DNA of 64,000 nt from Bacteroidia bacterium (GTDB lineage: Bacteria > Bacteroidota > Bacteroidia > AKYH767-A > OLB10), in the NCBI GenBank assembly GCA_037045145.1, contig JBAOIA010000011.1:1116001-1180000 (forward strand), read 5' to 3'. The notes beneath the pieces were generated by a model. The model was not told where the DNA came from. It saw nothing but the letters and a program-made list of their open reading frames with translations, and ran no database searches. Shown one piece after another: positions 32,416-40,516 of this stretch. The number at the start of each line of letters is the position of its first letter. The stretch's first letter is position 1. Position numbers and translations under genes: made by a program.

Positions 32416-34650
32416 ATGGCGAAAAACGATAAAAAAAACATCAGCAAAAACACCCAACAGGTGGAAAGGCAGGCAGTATATCAGCTTACCGTAAACCCGG
32501 TGCGCATGGCGGTAAACGATATTGCCAAATGGAAGCTGGCCATTGATCAGGCACGTGACCCTAACTTTCCCAGAAGAAGGCTGCTGTACGAGCTGTACGA
32601 CCAGATAATATTGGACGGACACCTGTCGTCAGTAATCGAAAAGCGCAAGTTGTCGCTGCTTAATAAGCGCGTTCATTACAGCGATAAGTCGGCAAGCGGA
32701 GAGGTGAAGCCCAACGAAGAGGTAACTGACGGCATCATCAACACCACATGGTTCAGAGACCTTATGGATTATAGCCTTGATGCCGACAACTACGGTCACT
32801 CGCTCTGTGAGTTCATTATGGAAGGCGGCATGATAACAAAGGTGGAATTGTTTAACCGGGCCAACGTAATTCCTGAAATAGGACTGCTATGCTGGAACTA
32901 CTATACCATGCCTGCCATAAGCATCAACGGAAAAGCCTTCCGCGATAATATTCCCGTTGCTGTTAACGACAGTGTCGGCATTTTTTACCGCGACAATCAA
33001 AAACACAGCCCCTATCTGATTGAGTTTGGCAAAGCCAAAAGCTACGGACGGCTGATGGTAGCAGCACAATATGTCATATTAAAACGTAACGGAATTGGGC
33101 AGTGGGCACAGTTTACCGAAATATTCGGACAACCCTTCCGTGTTGGCGAATACGACCCCTACGATGGCTCGGCACGCAAGCTGCTGGAAGACGGCCTGGA
33201 CAACATGGGCGCGGCCGGATCGGCGGTGATACCCAAAGGCACGATGCTTAATTTTCATGACCATAACGGCAGTGGAAAATCAGAAGTATTTAAGGACCTG
33301 ATTGATGCTTGCAATGGCGAATTGAGTAAAATATTTCTCGGCAACACCATGACTACCGAAGACGGCAGCAGCCTGAGCCAAAGCCAAACACACAAAGAGT
33401 CGGAAGACGAGCTGAAGGTTTCTGATATGATTAAGGCCGAGCAAACGCTTAACTTTATTGTGAAACCGAAACTGCAGGAGCTTACAGGCATCAGGCTTGA
33501 CAAGGGTAATTTCAGTTATCCGCAGTCGAGCGAAATCCCGCTTGAACAACGCATACTTATAGACTCCAAACTGACGGAATTAATTCCGATAAGCGAAGAG
33601 TATTTTTACGCAACATACGGAGTGGATAAACCTAAGCCGGGCGAGATTCCCGTAAGAGCCTCGTCCCGGTTTTCGCTCCCTCCGGATGATGAGGAAGAAG
33701 AAGAGAATAAGGACGAAAGTCAAAAGTCAAAAGAGAAGGGAGAAGAAAAAAAGTCGGAAGAGGAAAAACCAAACGAGGAGTTTAGCGATGATGCCGAAAA
33801 AAAAAAGACTAAGCTGACGCAGAAGCTGACCGCCCTGTACGGCACTTCCGTTAAGCACTATAATGGAAAAAAACTTGTGCTTTCTGCCAAAGATAAATCC
33901 AAGCTTGATGAGATATGGGAGCGCATTGCACAAGCCATGCACCAGGGCAAGCTGCGCAAAAATTATGTGGACCCTGAGTTAGTTGCCTTTATTCGCAGAA
34001 AGCTGATGCAGAGTGTGCAGACCGGTTACGGAGGCAATATAAGCAGCTATGGCGATGGCACGCCTGACAAGGTAATGCTTGAAAACCTGGCAGAAGATGT
34101 AAAGGTGTTTAGTGGCTTTAAAACGTTTCAGGAACTACGCGAAGCAACCGACCTGCTTACCGACAACGATGGTAAGCTGCGCGAGTTTGCCGACTTTAAA
34201 AAAGATGTGCTGAATGTGAATGCAAAATATAATGAGCATTGGCTGGAAACGGAATACAACTTCGCCATTGCATCATCACAATCGGCAAGCAACTGGGTGA
34301 ACTATCAGGAAAGCAAACACATTATCCCCAACCTCACCTATCGCACCGCAGGTGATGACCGCGTGCGTGAAGAACATGCAGTGCTTGACGGTATCACGCG
34401 CCCCATTGACGATTCGTTTTGGAATACCTATTATCCACCAAACGATTGGGGTTGCCGGTGCGATGTTGACCAGACGGACGAGGAGGAAGTAACGGACATT
34501 GCCGATATGAGCCTGAAAGAGCCGCCTGAAATGTTCAGGGTTAACACTGCTAAGGAAGGCGTGGTGTTTCCGAAAAACCACCCCTACTATGAAACCAACC
34601 GCAGCGAACGCAAAGCAATACGTGAACAACTTGATGATATGGAGGACTGA
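32416..34650 (+). CDS. Portal protein fused to Mu F-like head morphogenesis domain
   Basis: The 744-residue protein joins two Mu head genes. Residues 1-~415 are a DUF935/gp29-type portal (QLTVNPVRMAVNDIAKWKLA, FPRRRLLYELYDQIILDGHL, NYGHSLCEFIMEGG, GSAVIPKGTMLNFHDHNGSG). Residues ~421-460 are a charged linker rich in Glu and Lys. The C-terminal part (~600-725) is a gp30/SPP1 gp7-type domain with NFAIASSQSASNW, YRTAGDDRVREEHAVLDG and PPNDWGCRCDV. In Mu these are separate proteins (gp29, gp30). The fusion fixes one head-morphogenesis domain per portal subunit. Confidence 0.85.
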   Translation: MAKNDKKNISKNTQQVERQAVYQLTVNPVRMAVNDIAKWKLAIDQARDPNFPRRRLLYELYDQIILDGHLSSVIEKRKLSLLNKRVHYSDKSASGEVKPNEEVTDGIINTTWFRDLMDYSLDADNYGHSLCEFIMEGGMITKVELFNRANVIPEIGLLCWNYYTMPAISINGKAFRDNIPVAVNDSVGIFYRDNQKHSPYLIEFGKAKSYGRLMVAAQYVILKRNGIGQWAQFTEIFGQPFRVGEYDPYDGSARKLLEDGLDNMGAAGSAVIPKGTMLNFHDHNGSGKSEVFKDLIDACNGELSKIFLGNTMTTEDGSSLSQSQTHKESEDELKVSDMIKAEQTLNFIVKPKLQELTGIRLDKGNFSYPQSSEIPLEQRILIDSKLTELIPISEEYFYATYGVDKPKPGEIPVRASSRFSLPPDDEEEEENKDESQKSKEKGEEKKSEEEKPNEEFSDDAEKKKTKLTQKLTALYGTSVKHYNGKKLVLSAKDKSKLDEIWERIAQAMHQGKLRKNYVDPELVAFIRRKLMQSVQTGYGGNISSYGDGTPDKVMLENLAEDVKVFSGFKTFQELREATDLLTDNDGKLREFADFKKDVLNVNAKYNEHWLETEYNFAIASSQSASNWVNYQESKHIIPNLTYRTAGDDRVREEHAVLDGITRPIDDSFWNTYYPPNDWGCRCDVDQTDEEEVTDIADMSLKEPPEMFRVNTAKEGVVFPKNHPYYETNRSERKAIREQLDDMED

Positions 34651-34862
34651 TGATGCAAAAACACATTACACGCGAAAAAAAGATTCTCGTCATTGGCGAG
34701 TATAAACCCTTCAACCTGTTTCATGCGCTGGGCTGGCGCAAGGGGCAGCTTGATTATATGTTTGACGTATGCCGGACAGAAAGGGAAGTGTGGGACAAAA
34801 TTGATAAACTGAAACAGCTTTATCCTAATTTACAATTAATAGATGAGCGAAGGAAGAAATAA
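34650..34862 (+). CDS. Small phage protein between portal and gpG-like genes
   Basis: The 70-residue protein (MMQKHITREKKILVIGEYKP) overlaps the portal stop and runs 20 bp into the next gene. It contains FNLFHALGWRKGQLDYMFDV and is basic at the end. No family recognised. Tight overlap on both sides supports it as a real gene. Confidence 0.6.
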   Translation: MMQKHITREKKILVIGEYKPFNLFHALGWRKGQLDYMFDVCRTEREVWDKIDKLKQLYPNLQLIDERRKK

Positions 34863-35352
34863 TTTTCCGCATCCTTTTCGTAAGGTGCAGGAGCAATATC
34901 GCAAACTTGTGGAGGAGTTGCCTATGATAGTAAGCAGTGTGGCAGAGAATGAATTTAAAAGCAACTTCCGCAAGCAGGGCTACGAGGAAACCTCCGGAGT
35001 AGTGGCATGGGCCAAACGCAAGAATGACAGAGCGGAAGGTCGTGCCCTTTTAATTAAAACAGGCAGGCTGCGCAGAAGCTTTAAAAAACGCCCTACCACC
35101 GATACGGCAGTGGTAATAAACGACACACCCTATGCCAAGGCTCTGAACGAAGGCTCTAACAAAAGAGTAAATGTGAAGGCAACAGCCTACAAGCGCAAAA
35201 AGCCCAACAAAAAAAAGCAACGCAAATTAGTATATGTGAAGGCGCACAAGCGGCAGAACAACTTACCTGCACGACCCTTTATGAAAGACACTGCCGCGCT
35301 GCACAAAAAAATTGATAAGCGAATTTCAAGTGAACTTAAAAAACTATTATAA
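34843..35352 (+). CDS. Virion morphogenesis protein, Mu gpG-like
   Basis: The 169-residue protein has the gpG/phage_tail_S pattern: EENEF-type N-terminal helix (VSSVAENEFKSNFRKQGYEE, ~26-45), W.KRK...GR.LLIKTGRLRRS (~54-77), DTPYAKALNEGS (~90-101) and LPARPFMKD (~142-150). These proteins complete the head-tail joint. It is very basic at the C-terminus. Confidence 0.8.
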   Translation: MSEGRNNFPHPFRKVQEQYRKLVEELPMIVSSVAENEFKSNFRKQGYEETSGVVAWAKRKNDRAEGRALLIKTGRLRRSFKKRPTTDTAVVINDTPYAKALNEGSNKRVNVKATAYKRKKPNKKKQRKLVYVKAHKRQNNLPARPFMKDTAALHKKIDKRISSELKKLL

Positions 35353-35865
35353 ATGATTTTAAAAGGACTTTATCAGGTTATTATGGACAGGATACAACAG
35401 CAGTGTCCGGAAGTGAAATACATTGACCTGTTCAACGACCAGTTTAATTACGAAGATCAGGAAGATGCCTTCAACACACCTGCCGTGCTGGTGGAGTTTG
35501 CGCCATTTGAAACGCGCAGCCTAAGCGAGGGGCGACAGGATATGGAAGTCCCCTTCATACTGCACGTAGGCACTGAACAGTATGAGGAAGCAAGCAGCCG
35601 CGAAGAGCTGGCGCACCGAACACGCGCTTTGGAGCATCTCAACACCATTGACTCCGTATCCAAAGCATTGCACCGCTTTGGACAAGGTATAGGTGGCGAT
35701 ATTGTTCGGACAGGATTTGAAACTGATGTAAATCATTTTAACATGTACGTACACAAAATCAGTTTCAAACTAAGAATGGTTGATGACATTGCCTTGGCCA
35801 GATACATTCCCCTTGGCACAGGGCATCCAAATATGAACTTTAACGATGAAATTGTAAATCCATAA
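35353..35865 (+). CDS. Mu gp37-like tail completion/connector protein
   Basis: The 170-residue protein starts MILKGLYQVIMDRIQQQCPEV and includes FNTPAVLVEFAPFETRSLSEG (~38-58) and a central beta hairpin (MEVPFILHVGTEQ). It follows gpG with no gap, as the connector that joins the tail terminator does in Mu-like phages. The assignment rests mostly on gene order. Confidence 0.6.
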   Translation: MILKGLYQVIMDRIQQQCPEVKYIDLFNDQFNYEDQEDAFNTPAVLVEFAPFETRSLSEGRQDMEVPFILHVGTEQYEEASSREELAHRTRALEHLNTIDSVSKALHRFGQGIGGDIVRTGFETDVNHFNMYVHKISFKLRMVDDIALARYIPLGTGHPNMNFNDEIVNP

Positions 35866-35869
35866 CAAA

Positions 35870-36187
35870 ATGAATGTAGGGGCGACAAAAACAATAAAAC
35901 TCGAAACCACTGATACGGATTGGGACTTTGACACTGCCGTTGAAGCAGCATTAATTGTACATGTCAATAAAAAGAAGTACCTGACTTATAAGAAGTCTGA
36001 CCATACACTTATTGTTGATACTGACCCCAAAAAAGCTTCGGCATTTATTACCAGGGGCGAATCGCTCAAACTGGTGCCTGGCATGCTGGGCATAGAGCTT
36101 TATGTTCAAAAAAACAACACCGAGCACGGCATTAGCTTGTATTTGGAAGTAGAAACAATTAAACCCTCTTTTACAACTAACCTATGA
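35870..36187 (+). CDS. Small beta-rich structural protein before the fibre gene
   Basis: The 105-residue protein (MNVGATKTIKLETTDTDWDF) is rich in predicted strands: AALIVHVNKKKYLTYKKSDHTLIVDTD, GIELYVQKNNTEHGISLYLEVE. It resembles the immunoglobulin-like or BppU-type N-terminal modules that pair with fibres, but I cannot name a family. It overlaps the fibre gene by 4 bp (ATGA). Confidence 0.5.
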   Translation: MNVGATKTIKLETTDTDWDFDTAVEAALIVHVNKKKYLTYKKSDHTLIVDTDPKKASAFITRGESLKLVPGMLGIELYVQKNNTEHGISLYLEVETIKPSFTTNL

Positions 36188-37302
36188 GCGATATAACTAT
36201 TACTTTCTCATTAGCCGGTGACATTACGCTAAACGGTATGCCGACAACACCTGCAGCAACAGAGGTTGACCCCACAGTACCGGCACATGTTAAAGCCATT
36301 ACTACGGCTGACATCTCTTCCTGGAACAACAAAGCAGATGCCGCTAATCTGACAGCCGAACAAAATGCAAGAATAGCCGGTGACAGCAATCAGCAGACTT
36401 ATACAGACCTTGCCGTGAGCAACTTGCTGGATGGTGTGCCTTCTGCCGGTAATACACTGAATAAATTATTCAACCTATTTGTTGGAAGCGTTATTGAAGT
36501 GACCGTTGCTGACATTGCCACACGCGATGCTTTAGACATATTACTTGGCAGCCATGTATTTGTGTTGGACGATGGCGATAACAAATGGGCTTTGTACAAG
36601 GCTACCACTGCCGGTGTAGGAGCCAATTATGTGAAGCTATCAGACCCCGACCTGTTGAATGCCGTAATGACAGCCGCACAAATAAAAGCAGCCTACGAAA
36701 GCAACAGCGACACCAATGCTTTTACAAATGCATTGCTGGCAAAACTCAATGGCATTGCAGCCGGTGCAACCGCAAACGACACCAATGCCAACCTACGCAA
36801 CCGAAGCACACACACAGGCACTCAGGATGTGAGTACTGTAACAAATGCCATGGACAAAACCACTTTTAAACGCAGCATCAAATCAACAGACCAGACCTTT
36901 GCATCCACAAGCATGGCCGCGGTTGACGACTTGGTGTTTAATGTAGATGCCAATTCGGAGTATCTTTTTAGCTTCAATGGCCGGATGGGTAGTAGTGGCA
37001 CCAATGGCGGCCGCATAGGTGTTAACTGCCCGGCAGGGGCAACAATAGAATATCAGGTATGGGCTAATCTTGGCAGTGTCGGCACTTCGCTAATGGCAAA
37101 AGGCATTGACAGCGGTGGTGCAGAAAGCAACACCGTGGCTTCTGGCGGAACTGGTGTATCAAGCTTCGCGTTTTTTATTACCGGCAGCATTAAAACAGGA
37201 GCAACGGCAGGCACCGTACAACTCAATGCAAGAAGCATGGCAGGAGGTAACTCTTTCTATATATATGCAGGAGCTGCGGTAAAGGCGGAAAGGATTAATT
37301 GA
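36184..37302 (+). CDS. Phage fibre or appendage protein
   Basis: The 372-residue protein has an N-terminal attachment stretch (MSDITITFSLAGDITLNGMP), a shaft of repetitive Ala/Asn/Thr-rich helix (KADAANLTAEQNARIAGDSN, TAAQIKAAYESNSDTNAFTN, LNGIAAGATANDTNANLRNR) and a C-terminal beta-sandwich-like head (~235-372, LVFNVDANSEYLFSFNGRMG ... FYIYAGAAVKAERIN). The N-AAGATAND shaft motif is common in phage tail fibres. It ends the rightward operon and overlaps, tail to tail, the zinc-ribbon gene by 8 bp. It may bind receptor or decorate the head. Confidence 0.65.
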   Translation: MSDITITFSLAGDITLNGMPTTPAATEVDPTVPAHVKAITTADISSWNNKADAANLTAEQNARIAGDSNQQTYTDLAVSNLLDGVPSAGNTLNKLFNLFVGSVIEVTVADIATRDALDILLGSHVFVLDDGDNKWALYKATTAGVGANYVKLSDPDLLNAVMTAAQIKAAYESNSDTNAFTNALLAKLNGIAAGATANDTNANLRNRSTHTGTQDVSTVTNAMDKTTFKRSIKSTDQTFASTSMAAVDDLVFNVDANSEYLFSFNGRMGSSGTNGGRIGVNCPAGATIEYQVWANLGSVGTSLMAKGIDSGGAESNTVASGGTGVSSFAFFITGSIKTGATAGTVQLNARSMAGGNSFYIYAGAAVKAERIN

Positions 37303-38014
37303 AAATCAAATACACTATAAAAACCGCAACCAGCAGCAGTATAATCATCATAACTTTTCCTGCTGTGTTTTTTTCTTTTTCGGCAGTGCGTCCTGATTCA
37401 TTTAAGGCTGATTCTTTCTGATAGCGATTAATAAAATTTGTGATTAATTTTTTATCTCCACCGATAAGTATTGTTTGTGGCGAGTGAGTTTTCACATCCC
37501 AATAGTTTATGATAAGATATGTTTTGTCTGTAATTTTTTCGGATTTATTTATGCCAGACAAACCGCCAACGATAGCTCCAACACCTCCGAATACAAGTCC
37601 ACCAACAACTGCCCTGCCTATTACGGATTTATCGGCAGATACCAATTCGCCACGAGTTTTCACATTGAGTGAAATGATTTGTGCATTGTGTATTTCTACT
37701 CTATGAGTTAATGACGTGGACAGCGTAATGCCATGCGTGTGCAGCATTACATTTATTTTTCCCGAATCCAAATTGCCAATTACATTTTCATCTCTCAGAT
37801 AATCGCCTTTAAAGTATGAGTCCTGCCCCCAATTAGTTATTTGCTTTCCAATATTCAAATCAGCAGGCAAGTCGGGAAAGGCGAGCGTTTGTTCGGCTGC
37901 GGTAGAGGTAACAACATGCTGCTGTTGTTTTACAAGCGGAAAGGCGCAAGAGGGGCAAACGGTAGCTTTATCGCTTACTTCTTTGCCGCATTCGGGACAG
38001 TTAATGAGTGCCAT
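37295..38014 (-). CDS. Zinc-ribbon protein with glycine-zipper-like segment and C-terminal TM helix
   Basis: The 239-residue protein starts with a zinc ribbon (INCPECGKEVSDKATVCPSC, residues 4-23). The middle is a beta-rich domain (~50-120) with HTHGITLSTSLTHRVEI. A glycine-rich hydrophobic stretch follows (VIGRAVVGGLVFGGVGAIVG, ~131-150), then KTYLIINYWDVKTHSPQTIL and a C-terminal membrane helix (VMMIILLLVAVFIVYLIF, ~221-238). It is the last gene of the early strand and is not needed for virion assembly by any known scheme. A moron with a membrane role such as superinfection exclusion is possible. Confidence 0.65.
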   Translation of the reverse strand: MALINCPECGKEVSDKATVCPSCAFPLVKQQQHVVTSTAAEQTLAFPDLPADLNIGKQITNWGQDSYFKGDYLRDENVIGNLDSGKINVMLHTHGITLSTSLTHRVEIHNAQIISLNVKTRGELVSADKSVIGRAVVGGLVFGGVGAIVGGLSGINKSEKITDKTYLIINYWDVKTHSPQTILIGGDKKLITNFINRYQKESALNESGRTAEKEKNTAGKVMMIILLLVAVFIVYLIFN

Positions 38015-38053
38015 TGGGGGGGATGAAATTTAATTGTTAAACGGTAGGCTAAA

Positions 38054-38239
38054 TTATACTTTTTTCTTAAGCAATTGCTCAATATAACTTTGTTTATAGT
38101 AGCATTTTTGTTCCAAATGTGCCACTATCCAGTTGTGGCTGTACTTTTGCACGCCATACTCCTGAATGGCAGAAAGCCTGTTATATTCGTCTATCAGCTT
38201 ACGGTGGCGCATTTCGGCTAATTCTTTATTGGTGGGCAT
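38054..38239 (-). CDS. Small phage protein, unknown
   Basis: The 61-residue protein (MPTNKELAEMRHRKLIDEYN) is helical and rich in Tyr, Gln and Lys (NWIVAHLEQKCYYKQSYIEQ). It overlaps the stop of the preceding gene by 14 bp, which supports translation. No family recognised; small helix-turn-helix-like DNA-binding proteins of early phage operons can look like this. Confidence 0.5.
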   Translation of the reverse strand: MPTNKELAEMRHRKLIDEYNRLSAIQEYGVQKYSHNWIVAHLEQKCYYKQSYIEQLLKKKV

Positions 38240-38837
38240 TATTATTTATTTGTGGTTCAACAAAATCAATGCAGTTGTTGTGCCGGTCATATTTAGGAAC
38301 AAGGCCCAGCGAGCGCAAGTGCTCATAATATGCAGGCAGTTTTTTGGGATCCATTTTATCGGCAGCAGCCTTTGAGTAGTAGTCGGGAAACAGCTTAACA
38401 GTACCATATACTTCGTTGCGAAGTTCATTATAATATTTTACATAATTTGCCACAGAATATTTGTTTTTAAACAAAAAGTTGTCGGAAATGAAGTATTTAG
38501 ACAGCAACAAATCATTGACTTCTACCTGCTTTATTTTGCCTATTTCGCTTTGGGTAATTTTATACTTCACCTTCAGGTGCCGGTAGTAGTAGTCGCAAAA
38601 CATTTTAATCTTGATGTTGGTTTGCCCAACGGTAACCAATTGTTTTAGCCGGATGCAATCGTGGCATTTCATCAGGTCGGTTTCGGCAAAGTGCAGGTGG
38701 CGGCACAGGTATTCGGCCTGATGCTGGTTTAAAGGGTGTTTTAGGCTTATATCAATGCCCGTTAAATTGCCATTGAGGTAGTAAAATAATATTTCGCCTT
38801 CGAGCTTGTTACTTACCAAACGCCATGTATTGTGCAT
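38226..38837 (-). CDS. Phage protein of unknown function (203 residues)
   Basis: The protein (MHNTWRLVSNKLEGEILFYY) has a Cys/His pair in ETDLMKCHDCIRLKQLV (~52-68) and a C-terminal helical region with YYEHLRSLGLVPKYDRHNNC. It lies in a run of overlapping early/middle genes, with one-base overlap to the gene before. No family recognised. Its place near the GemA-like gene suggests a regulatory or replication role. Confidence 0.55.
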   Translation of the reverse strand: MHNTWRLVSNKLEGEILFYYLNGNLTGIDISLKHPLNQHQAEYLCRHLHFAETDLMKCHDCIRLKQLVTVGQTNIKIKMFCDYYYRHLKVKYKITQSEIGKIKQVEVNDLLLSKYFISDNFLFKNKYSVANYVKYYNELRNEVYGTVKLFPDYYSKAAADKMDPKKLPAYYEHLRSLGLVPKYDRHNNCIDFVEPQINNNAHQ

Positions 38838-39187
38838 TACAGAAGTTCTTTGTGTATGGTTTGGTTTATATTGTTCAAAACATTGCGGGTATAGGTGTCA
38901 ACACAGCTGTCAATGCCGAAGCAATTAAACAGTGTGGCAGCCTCTACCTGGTTGAGTGTAAAAGAGCGCATTTTGCTGCGCTTATGGTGTAAAAAAGTAA
39001 GCTGCTTGCGCTGCAGGCGCAGCCATATATTGTATAATACCTGTGCATACAGGCGGTATTGAAACAAGGTGGTAATATGCTGTGTGGCTTCTGCATTGGC
39101 ATAATGAAAGCTTTGGTCAATAACAGCATCGGCAAGGGCTTTGCAGGCACAGGCATCTATATATATGTTTACCTTTTTAAAAATCAT
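38837..39187 (-). CDS. Phage protein of unknown function (116 residues)
   Basis: The protein starts MIFKKVNIYIDACACKALAD and is helical, with LYAQVLYNIWLRLQRKQLTF (~47-66). ATGA-type overlap with the GemA-like gene upstream and one-base overlap with the gene downstream mark it as part of the same operon. No domain recognised. Confidence 0.55.
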   Translation of the reverse strand: MIFKKVNIYIDACACKALADAVIDQSFHYANAEATQHITTLFQYRLYAQVLYNIWLRLQRKQLTFLHHKRSKMRSFTLNQVEAATLFNCFGIDSCVDTYTRNVLNNINQTIHKELL

Positions 39188-39573
39188 ACGTGCTCAAACT
39201 GGCTGAGAAGCTTGGGCAACTCGGCATACTTATATTCATTTATAGATTTGTGTAAATAGCCATATTTGGAAAGCCATTTGTTTACACGCACGTAATCTAT
39301 CTTGCCGCCAAGCATCCATCCTTTATCGCGCACTAATGCAAAAAACTTGCGCCTCATGGCAATGGCTCGCTGGTCGTGATAGCCTGCCTGCTCGTTGGCA
39401 AGGTTTTGGAGGTAGCGCAAAAGTTCGTCACACTCATGCACGGTGAGGTCGGCACTGGAGGTGGCACGACCGTTGGAGTAGCTGCACACCAGGTCCTCTT
39501 TATTTTCGGTACAAATGCCAAGCTTGCCTATGAGCAGGTGCAGGCGTTTGTTTTGTTCAACGGTTCTTGTCAT
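39184..39573 (-). CDS. GemA/DUF1018-like regulatory protein (tentative)
   Basis: The 129-residue protein (MTRTVEQNKRLHLLIGKLGI) has the order of Mu gp16/GemA-type proteins: an N-terminal helix with RLHLLIGKLGI, SSADLTVHECDELLRYLQNL (~39-58, the conserved L...E...LL..L helix) and a C-terminal winged region with VRVNKWLSKYGYLHKSINEYK (~95-115). GemA-type proteins affect host gene expression and middle transcription. The match is by pattern only. Confidence 0.5.
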   Translation of the reverse strand: MTRTVEQNKRLHLLIGKLGICTENKEDLVCSYSNGRATSSADLTVHECDELLRYLQNLANEQAGYHDQRAIAMRRKFFALVRDKGWMLGGKIDYVRVNKWLSKYGYLHKSINEYKYAELPKLLSQFEHV

Positions 39574-39661
39574 GGTTTATACTCTTTATAATAAGCCAAA
39601 GGATGGCGGCAAAAATTGCAGCATCCATCAGCAGGTAAATCATCAGTAATATTTCTTTCAT
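39557..39661 (-). CDS. Single-pass membrane microprotein (34 residues)
   Basis: The ORF reads MKEILLMIYLLMDAAIFAAI followed by LWLIIKSINHDKNR. One hydrophobic helix and a basic C-terminal end give a typical small phage membrane protein. It overlaps the GemA-like start by 17 bp in another frame. Too short for most gene finders. Confidence 0.5.
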   Translation of the reverse strand: MKEILLMIYLLMDAAIFAAILWLIIKSINHDKNR

Positions 39662-39765
39662 ATATTAAGCCTTTTAATTTTGATTGTATTGATGCCCGAA
39701 GCCGTGATAACAGTAGTGTGGACACACACTACTACAGCCCCCGTAAAGTGGGTTTATGTTTTGAG

Positions 39766-39793
39766 AAAAAGCAGTGTGCCAGTGGCACACTGC
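39766..39793 (-). terminator. Rho-independent terminator in the early operon
   Basis: On the minus strand, GCAGTGTGCC-ACT-GGCACACTGC is a 10-bp perfect stem followed by TTTTT (AAAAA at 39,766-39,770 on plus). It lies 18 bp past the stop of the 72-residue gene and would end or attenuate early transcription before the GemA-like cluster. A second hairpin (GTAGTGTG...CACACTAC) lies at about 39,713-39,732. Confidence 0.75.
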
Positions 39794-39810
39794 TTGAAGC
39801 AAATCACAAA

Positions 39811-40032
39811 TCATATCACTAATGATGATGGATATGATTGAACATCTGCCGATGGCGGAGCCTGTTGCGTTAATTCCTTTTCAAACTCCGTGCTATCGGC
39901 ATCATTATGGCAGGCAATGCGTGTTATAAAGGCATGGCATGGTATGCCATTTTCGGTTTTACCTTCCCATACACGGGCAGGCAGGCCATTAATGGTTACA
40001 ATTTTTGTGGTTGATGTGAGTGTTACTTTCAT
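39811..40032 (-). CDS. Small phage protein, TKIVTING family (paralogue 1)
   Basis: From ATG 40,032 the protein has 73 residues (MKVTLTSTTKIVTINGLPAR then VWEGKTENGIPCHAFITRIA). It is clearly paralogous to the frameshifted copy at 42,906-43,128 (shared TKIVTINGxPARxWEGxTxNG and ITRIA...D.D..EFE). No known family. The two-strand-turn-rich N-terminus suggests a small beta fold. It sits just before the terminator. Confidence 0.6.
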   Translation of the reverse strand: MKVTLTSTTKIVTINGLPARVWEGKTENGIPCHAFITRIACHNDADSTEFEKELTQQAPPSADVQSYPSSLVI

Positions 40033-40252
40033 ATTTATTTGATTTTGAATTGTTGATATTAAATGGTACTGGAAACTCGGTGTATTTATGAATGTGCTGT
40101 GTGCCGTACACACCTGTGTTTTTATTCCTGTAAAACTCTTTACGGCACTTCCAGTGAATGAATAATCCGGTGTCCTTGCACTGGAAGCCGTTATGCAGGT
40201 GTTTATTGATATTGCTTTGTATAAGCTCTTGGTTACAGATAGTGCAGGTCAT
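39989..40252 (-). CDS. Cys/His-containing phage protein (87 residues)
   Basis: The protein begins MTCTICNQELIQSNINKHLH, with CxxC and two histidines in a C2H2-like arrangement. A second pair lies in NGFQCKDTGLFIHWKCRKEF. It probably binds zinc. Its ATG overlaps the stop of the upstream Cys-rich microprotein (ATGA). No named family. Confidence 0.55.
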   Translation of the reverse strand: MTCTICNQELIQSNINKHLHNGFQCKDTGLFIHWKCRKEFYRNKNTGVYGTQHIHKYTEFPVPFNINNSKSNKYESNTHINHKNCNH

Positions 40253-40380
40253 TGGTTGTTCTTTTTATGTTTACCATTCTCATCACAGTCGCCTATGCAA
40301 GTGAGCCAACCACCTGTACCATTGCATATATCACAAGTCCTAAAGTCATCTATGTCGTACCACAGCGGGTCTTCCATCAT
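40249..40380 (-). CDS. Cys-rich microprotein with DnaJ-like CxxCxGxG motif (43 residues)
   Basis: The ORF reads MMEDPLWYDIDDFRTCDICN then GTGGWLTCIGDCDENGKHKK. CDICNGTGGWLTC is a zinc-finger-type motif. It starts 3 bp after the stop of another Cys-rich ORF and overlaps the next gene. Coding is supported by context and by amino acid content. Confidence 0.5.
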   Translation of the reverse strand: MMEDPLWYDIDDFRTCDICNGTGGWLTCIGDCDENGKHKKNNQ

Positions 40381-40383
40381 TAA

Positions 40384-40485
40384 CTATTCGCCATCTGTGC
40401 CGCCTTCACCACCGCAACTCCAACACTTTGTCCAACATGTGTCGCAACATTTGCAACGAGGGCAGATTTCATCTTCAAAGCACAT
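40384..40485 (-). CDS. Cys-rich microprotein (33 residues, eight cysteines)
   Basis: The ORF reads MCFEDEICPRCKCCDTCWTK then CWSCGGEGGTDGE. CPRCKCCDTCW...CWSCGGEG looks like a compact zinc-binding knuckle. It lies directly after the methylase, overlapping the end the methylase would have without its TAG codon. Confidence 0.45.
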   Translation of the reverse strand: MCFEDEICPRCKCCDTCWTKCWSCGGEGGTDGE

Positions 40486-40516
40486 CCCCAAGCCTCCTTT
40501 CAGCTATTTTGATATA

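Noticed and set aside
39616..39822. Plus-strand 68-residue ORF over the early terminator
   Set aside because: It crosses two hairpins and a terminator and runs against the operon; the composition is not protein-like.
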